Assembly: GCA_034189755.1 (NCBI GenBank)
Contig: JAXIHJ010000097.1
Coordinates: forward strand, 1-17,949
Direction of reading: 5' to 3'
Source of the DNA: JAXIHJ01 sp034189755
Lineage (GTDB): Bacteria > Planctomycetota > Phycisphaerae > SM23-33
DNA: 17,949 nt
Program-made: the position numbers and the translations under genes
Part shown: positions 15,158 through 17,949 of the stretch, one piece after another
How positions within the stretch are numbered: position 1 is the stretch's first letter
Layout: each line of letters opens with the position of its first letter
The notes under the pieces: model-generated
Database searches by the model: none
What the model saw: the letters and a program-made list of their open reading frames with translations, nothing else
What the model was told of the DNA's origin: nothing

Positions 15158-17161
15158 TTAGGCTCGCAGCTCGGCGTTGAATTTTTTCCGCACCGCCGTC
15201 ACGATCGCCCGGACCTGTTCATCGACTTGTTCGCTTCGCAGCGTGCCGTCCGGCGAGCGGTACGTAAGCGATATGGTGACGGACTTCCTGCCGTGTGGTA
15301 TCGGCTTGCCTCTGAAGGTGGTAACGTAATCCACCGCTGTGCGCATTGGCTGTGCGACCGAATCGACCGCATCGACAAGCTTGCGCCACGTGAGGCCGTC
15401 ATCAACAATCAGCGACAGGTCGCGCCGGACGGGCGGGAACTTCGGCACGGGCTTATACGTTCGCCGCTTCCCTGCGCGGGCCAGCAGGCACTCGAAGCCG
15501 ACCTCGGCCGCGGCTACGCCACGCTCCAGCCCGTAATAGTCCAGAACGCCCTTAGCCACGACGCCCAGCACGCCGAAGCGCTCATCGTCCAAAAACAGCT
15601 CCGCCGTTGTGCCGTCGGCCAAGCCTGCTGCTGCGGACGGCCTGACGTCCAGCTTCGAGCCGGGTGCGATACGCGCTGCAAGTTCTTCGATCGCGCCGCG
15701 AACGTCGCGAAGGTTGCCCGTGGTCACCATTGCAACGGCCGTATGCTCAGCCGGCATCGCTTCGCCCGGCTGCGGGCTAAAGACGCCGGCCAGCTCGAAG
15801 AGGCTCACCTCGCCGTTGCCGGCGTCCTGATTGGCCTTGCACGCGCGAAGCAGGCTGGCCAGCAGCGTCGTTCGCAGTGCGTTGTCGGTCTTGCGGCTCG
15901 ATGCGTCGACGCAGACCGGCTCGGCCTGGCCGAACAGGGCGGTCTCCTCGGCGTCGAGGAAGGCGAACGTAACCGTCTCGTCGAAGCCCGCCGCCGCAAG
16001 CAGCGAGGCCGCCTCCCTGCGAACACGTTGGGCCAGCCCCTCGCCTGCGACCTCGTGCGAAACCTTTTCGGCCACGGGAATCCTGTCGTAGCCTTCTATG
16101 CGGGCTATTTCCTCAACGAGGTCCACTTCGCGGCTCAGGTCCGCCCGGTAGGCCGGAACCGCACAAACAATCCGCCCGCCGTCGCGCTTTGGCGATAGGC
16201 CCAGCCGGCGGAGAATCTCGAACTGCCGCTTTTCCGGCGTGTCCATGCCGAGCAGTGCGTCCGTCCGTTCCGGCCGAAGCGCCACCCGTCGCGGGTCGAA
16301 CGGCTCGGCCCAGACGTCCAGTACGCCGGCGGCAAGCTCGCCTCCGGCCAGTTCGACAATCATCGCACAGGCACGCAGCGACGCCCGGTCGACGGCCGCC
16401 GGGTCAACGCCGCGCTCGAAGCGGTAATTGCTCTCGGTCATCAGGCCGAGCCTGCGGCTGGTGCGACGCGTGCACAGCGGGTCGAACCGGGCCGACTCGA
16501 TCAGAACGTTCGTTGTGCCGTCGGTGAGTTCGGTATCCAGCCCGCCCATGACGCCGGCTATGGCGATGCACTTTTCCGCGTCGGCGATGACGAGCATGTT
16601 CTCATCCAGCTTGCAGTGGCTCTGGTCGATGCTGAGAAGCACTTCGCCCTGCATCGCGCGGCGGACGACGATTTTGTGCCCGGCGAGCTTGTCGTAGTCG
16701 AACCCGTGCAGCGGCTGGGCGTATTCCATTAGAACGTAGTTGGTTGCGTCCACGATGTTGTTGACGCTCCGTATGCCGACCGCCTCCAGCCGCTCAGCCA
16801 GCGACGCCGGGGCCGGGCCTACCTTTACGCCACGAATGACCCTGGCCGTGTATCGCGGACAAAGCGCCGGCTCGAGCACTTCCACCTCGGCCAGGTCGGC
16901 GACCTCGCCGGAAGCCGGCGGCTCGGCGATATCGGGCGGGTTGAACGCGGCGCCGGTAGCGGCCGCCAGCTCTCGCGCTACGCCGAGATGGCCCAGCAGG
17001 TCAGGCCGGTTGGACGTAACCTCCAGATCGAGCACGACGTCCGTCTCCGTCTCGATAATCTGCTCGCAGTTGATGCCTATCTGCGTCAGCAGCTCGCCAA
17101 GCTCCGTAGCGGGCATTGAGACGTCCACGTAATCAGTCAGCCAGTTTAACGATACTTTCAT
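15158..17161 (-). CDS. pheT: Phenylalanyl-tRNA synthetase beta subunit, short form
   Basis: A 667-residue protein. The N-terminal 'MKVSLNWLTDYVD' and 'LTQIGINCEQI' run straight into 'LDLEVTSNRPDLLGHLGVARELAA', so the tRNA-binding EMAP-like domain that usually sits after about residue 40 is absent; typical bacterial PheT is near 790 residues. The rest is complete: the B3/B4 editing domain ('SVNNIVDATNYVLMEYAQPL'), the B5 domain ('YRADLSREVDLVEEIARIEG'), the catalytic-like core, and a C-terminal anticodon-binding FDX-ACB domain ('KFPPVRRDLSLIVDD'). PheT pairs with PheS to charge tRNA-Phe. pheS is not upstream (17162-17949 is non-coding) nor elsewhere in the window. GGAGG at 17175-17171 gives a strong ribosome site for ATG 17161. 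Confidence 0.95.
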   Translation of the reverse strand: MKVSLNWLTDYVDVSMPATELGELLTQIGINCEQIIETETDVVLDLEVTSNRPDLLGHLGVARELAAATGAAFNPPDIAEPPASGEVADLAEVEVLEPALCPRYTARVIRGVKVGPAPASLAERLEAVGIRSVNNIVDATNYVLMEYAQPLHGFDYDKLAGHKIVVRRAMQGEVLLSIDQSHCKLDENMLVIADAEKCIAIAGVMGGLDTELTDGTTNVLIESARFDPLCTRRTSRRLGLMTESNYRFERGVDPAAVDRASLRACAMIVELAGGELAAGVLDVWAEPFDPRRVALRPERTDALLGMDTPEKRQFEILRRLGLSPKRDGGRIVCAVPAYRADLSREVDLVEEIARIEGYDRIPVAEKVSHEVAGEGLAQRVRREAASLLAAAGFDETVTFAFLDAEETALFGQAEPVCVDASSRKTDNALRTTLLASLLRACKANQDAGNGEVSLFELAGVFSPQPGEAMPAEHTAVAMVTTGNLRDVRGAIEELAARIAPGSKLDVRPSAAAGLADGTTAELFLDDERFGVLGVVAKGVLDYYGLERGVAAAEVGFECLLARAGKRRTYKPVPKFPPVRRDLSLIVDDGLTWRKLVDAVDSVAQPMRTAVDYVTTFRGKPIPHGRKSVTISLTYRSPDGTLRSEQVDEQVRAIVTAVRKKFNAELRA

Positions 17162-17170
17162 CTAAGTCCG

Positions 17171-17175
17171 CCTCC
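17171..17175 (-). promoter_or_regulatory. Shine-Dalgarno site of pheT
   Basis: Minus-strand GGAGG, 9 nt before ATG 17161. It is the best ribosome binding site in the window and fixes the start. Confidence 0.7.
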
Positions 17176-17200
17176 GCGACTTCAACGCCGCGAAAATACC

Positions 17201-17228
17201 ATCGTACAGTAAGGCCGGAACGTGTCAA
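17201..17228 (-). promoter_or_regulatory. Promoter of pheT
   Basis: On the minus strand a perfect TTGACA (17228-17223), a 16-bp spacer and TACGAT (17206-17201). The expected start near 17194 leaves a leader of about 33 nt, so there is no room for a tRNA-sensing T-box or a pheM-type leader attenuator. Confidence 0.5.
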
Positions 17229-17238
17229 AGATTTTGAC
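17224..17238. repeat. Perfect inverted repeat over the pheT -35 box
   Basis: GTCAAA (17224-17229), GAT, TTTGAC (17233-17238). The palindrome overlaps the -35 hexamer and could be an operator, but is short enough to arise by chance. Confidence 0.4.
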
Positions 17239-17263
17239 GGGCGGACCGGCCGAAAAAGCAGCT

Positions 17264-17292
17264 TCGATCCCGGCGCGCCGGGACTACGGCGG
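17264..17292. repeat. Left arm of a 29-bp inverted repeat
   Basis: This arm matches the reverse complement of 17921-17949 at 28 of 29 positions. It contains the 16-bp palindrome TCCCGGCGCGCCGGGA. The pair encloses about 630 bp of non-coding DNA. Confidence 0.75.
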
Positions 17293-17310
17293 CCGGGGCG
17301 AGACGAACCT

Positions 17311-17420
17311 TTCGCGCCCAATTCCACCCGATTGCGCCCAATTGCGCCCAATTGCGCCCAGTTGCGCCCAATTGCGCCCAATTGCGCCCAGTTGCGCCCA
17401 ATTGCGCCCAATTGCGCCCA
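17311..17420. repeat. 10-bp tandem array, helically phased AATT
   Basis: Eleven head-to-tail units. Nine are ATTGCGCCCA or GTTGCGCCCA (17331-17420); two degenerate units precede them (17311-17330). The first base follows A-A-A-G-A-A-G-A-A, a higher-order 30-bp period. Most junctions create AATT every 10 bp, close to one helical turn, which should curve the DNA. It lies roughly 80-190 bp upstream of the pheT promoter. Because 10 is not a multiple of 3 and no stop is present, all frames stay open through it and produce artificial open frames. Confidence 0.9.
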
Positions 17421-17474
17421 AACCGTTTTTTGCGTAAGGCTCGCATGTAAAAGCACTTAGCTGTTTTTAGGGTC

Positions 17475-17516
17475 CCCCAAACCGCCTTTTTGAAATTTTT
17501 CAAACATTGGGGTTTT
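17475..17516 (+). terminator. Nested hairpin followed by a T run
   Basis: CCCCAA (17475-17480) pairs with TTGGGG (17507-17512), and inside it TTTGAA (17489-17494) pairs with TTCAAA (17499-17504). TTTTT-rich sequence follows directly. This is the form of a plus-strand intrinsic terminator, although no plus-strand gene is seen before it. Confidence 0.4.
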
Positions 17517-17920
17517 TGAGTGTTGGTTTGCCAACCCGTTGGCTGCAAAGATGTTCCGAGTTCTGAGTCTCACGGTATTCGATTTTCAATCAGCGTTTAA
17601 CAGATACCGCTCGCTTAGTCGCCCCGCCTACCTACCGGAGGTGGGCAGGTCGCGGCTAGTAGGCGCATAGCACGCCCCCAACTTCTACGAAATGACGCGA
17701 TTTGCGCGCGCAGACGGCGTTGCAAAACTCCTGTTGACGTTGTAAGTCCAGGCCGGCTAAGGAGAAGTTTTTTTTATTTTCCGGAGCTGCTTTCGGAGTG
17801 AGCTTGTAAATCCGTGCGCACAAAACAGTCCACGCCCGCCTACCTCTTGCGGAGCAAGGCCGGCAGGAATTACACGAATTTCACAAATTCAAAAAAAAGA
17901 AGAAAATCGTCCACGCTTGC

Positions 17921-17949
17921 CCGCCGTAGTCCCGGCGCGCCGGGGTCGA
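17921..17949. repeat. Right arm of the 29-bp inverted repeat
   Basis: Reverse complement of 17264-17292 with one mismatch. It touches the end of the window, so the true arm may be longer. Confidence 0.75.

Larger units (their letters stand above)
17421..17949. other. Non-coding region rich in short inverted repeats
   Basis: No credible gene. Palindromic structures: GTTGG-TTTG-CCAAC-CC-GTTGGC at 17522-17543, where the middle arm can pair on either side; GCCTACCT with AGGTGGGC at 17626-17646; CTTGC-GGA-GCAAG at 17846-17858; GAATTT-CAC-AAATTC at 17876-17890. CGCCTACCT occurs twice (near 17625 and 17837), each followed within about 30 bp by GGCAGG, suggesting copies of a dispersed element. Base composition is more mixed, with A and T runs, than in the genes. 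Confidence 0.55.

Noticed and set aside
15047..16198. 383-residue plus-strand open frame opposite pheT
   Set aside because: Lies antisense to conserved pheT domains and the small RNA promoter; no recognisable protein features.
17311..17420. CRISPR array
   Set aside because: Units are 10 bp and directly abut with no spacers; no cas genes are in the window.
17116..17548. Open frames on both strands through the 10-bp tandem array
   Set aside because: The array has no stop in any frame, so the frames are open for arithmetic reasons and encode the same monotonous peptide in all phases.

Overview
The window looks like chromosomal DNA of a GC-rich bacterium, most likely a planctomycete of the Phycisphaerae type. 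The support is a PEP-CTERM sorting tail on the first (partial) protein, a two-NfeD/flotillin operon with a small membrane protein ending in an 'RRAV..YEI...P.ALR'-like tail familiar from planctomycetes, a short PheT, and long antisense open frames typical of GC-rich codon use. The lineage is inference; there is no rRNA or other taxonomic marker here.

Layout, left to right. (1) 1-636: 3' end of an exported DNRLRE-like PEP-CTERM protein. (2) 637-970: non-coding, with a degenerate tRNA-like sequence and a good sigma70-type promoter. (3) 971-6404, plus strand: four genes, three of them coupled by ATGA stop/start overlaps. They encode a COG3581-type protein of the 2-hydroxyacyl-CoA dehydratase/double-cubane superfamily, a radical SAM enzyme of the tetraether-lipid-synthase (Tes)-like family COG1964, a small lipoprotein, and a second radical SAM enzyme with a SPASM domain. 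(4) 11425-6411, minus strand: long NfeD (ClpP-like protease plus OB domain), short NfeD, FloA, a small membrane protein and a fused siroheme decarboxylase (AhbA-AhbB/NirDL type). This run converges on the radical SAM cassette with 6 bp between stop codons. (5) 14707-11567, minus strand: a 1046-residue double ATPase activase (COG1924 twice) fused to DUF2229 (COG3580). (6) 15051-14889, minus strand: an apparent free-standing small RNA with its own extended -10 promoter and a strong intrinsic terminator. (7) 17161-15158, minus strand: a short PheT without the tRNA-binding (EMAP) domain and without an adjacent pheS. (8) 17162-17949: non-coding, with a 10-bp helically phased AATT tandem array, several hairpins and a 29-bp near-perfect inverted repeat (17264-17292 and 17921-17949).

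How the parts may work together. The COG1924-COG3580 activase and the COG3581 protein belong to one ATP-driven low-potential electron-transfer system that is often fused or adjacent. Here they are split onto two transcription units, and the COG3581 part is built into an operon with two radical SAM enzymes that need low-potential electrons. The Tes-like enzyme suggests C-C coupling of lipid tails (membrane-spanning lipids) or another unusual radical reaction. The SPASM enzyme could serve the same pathway, or the siroheme-dependent haem pathway implied by the convergent AhbA-AhbB fusion. The region's main novelty candidate is therefore a radical-SAM/activase cassette for lipid or tetrapyrrole modification; this is inference from families and gene order.
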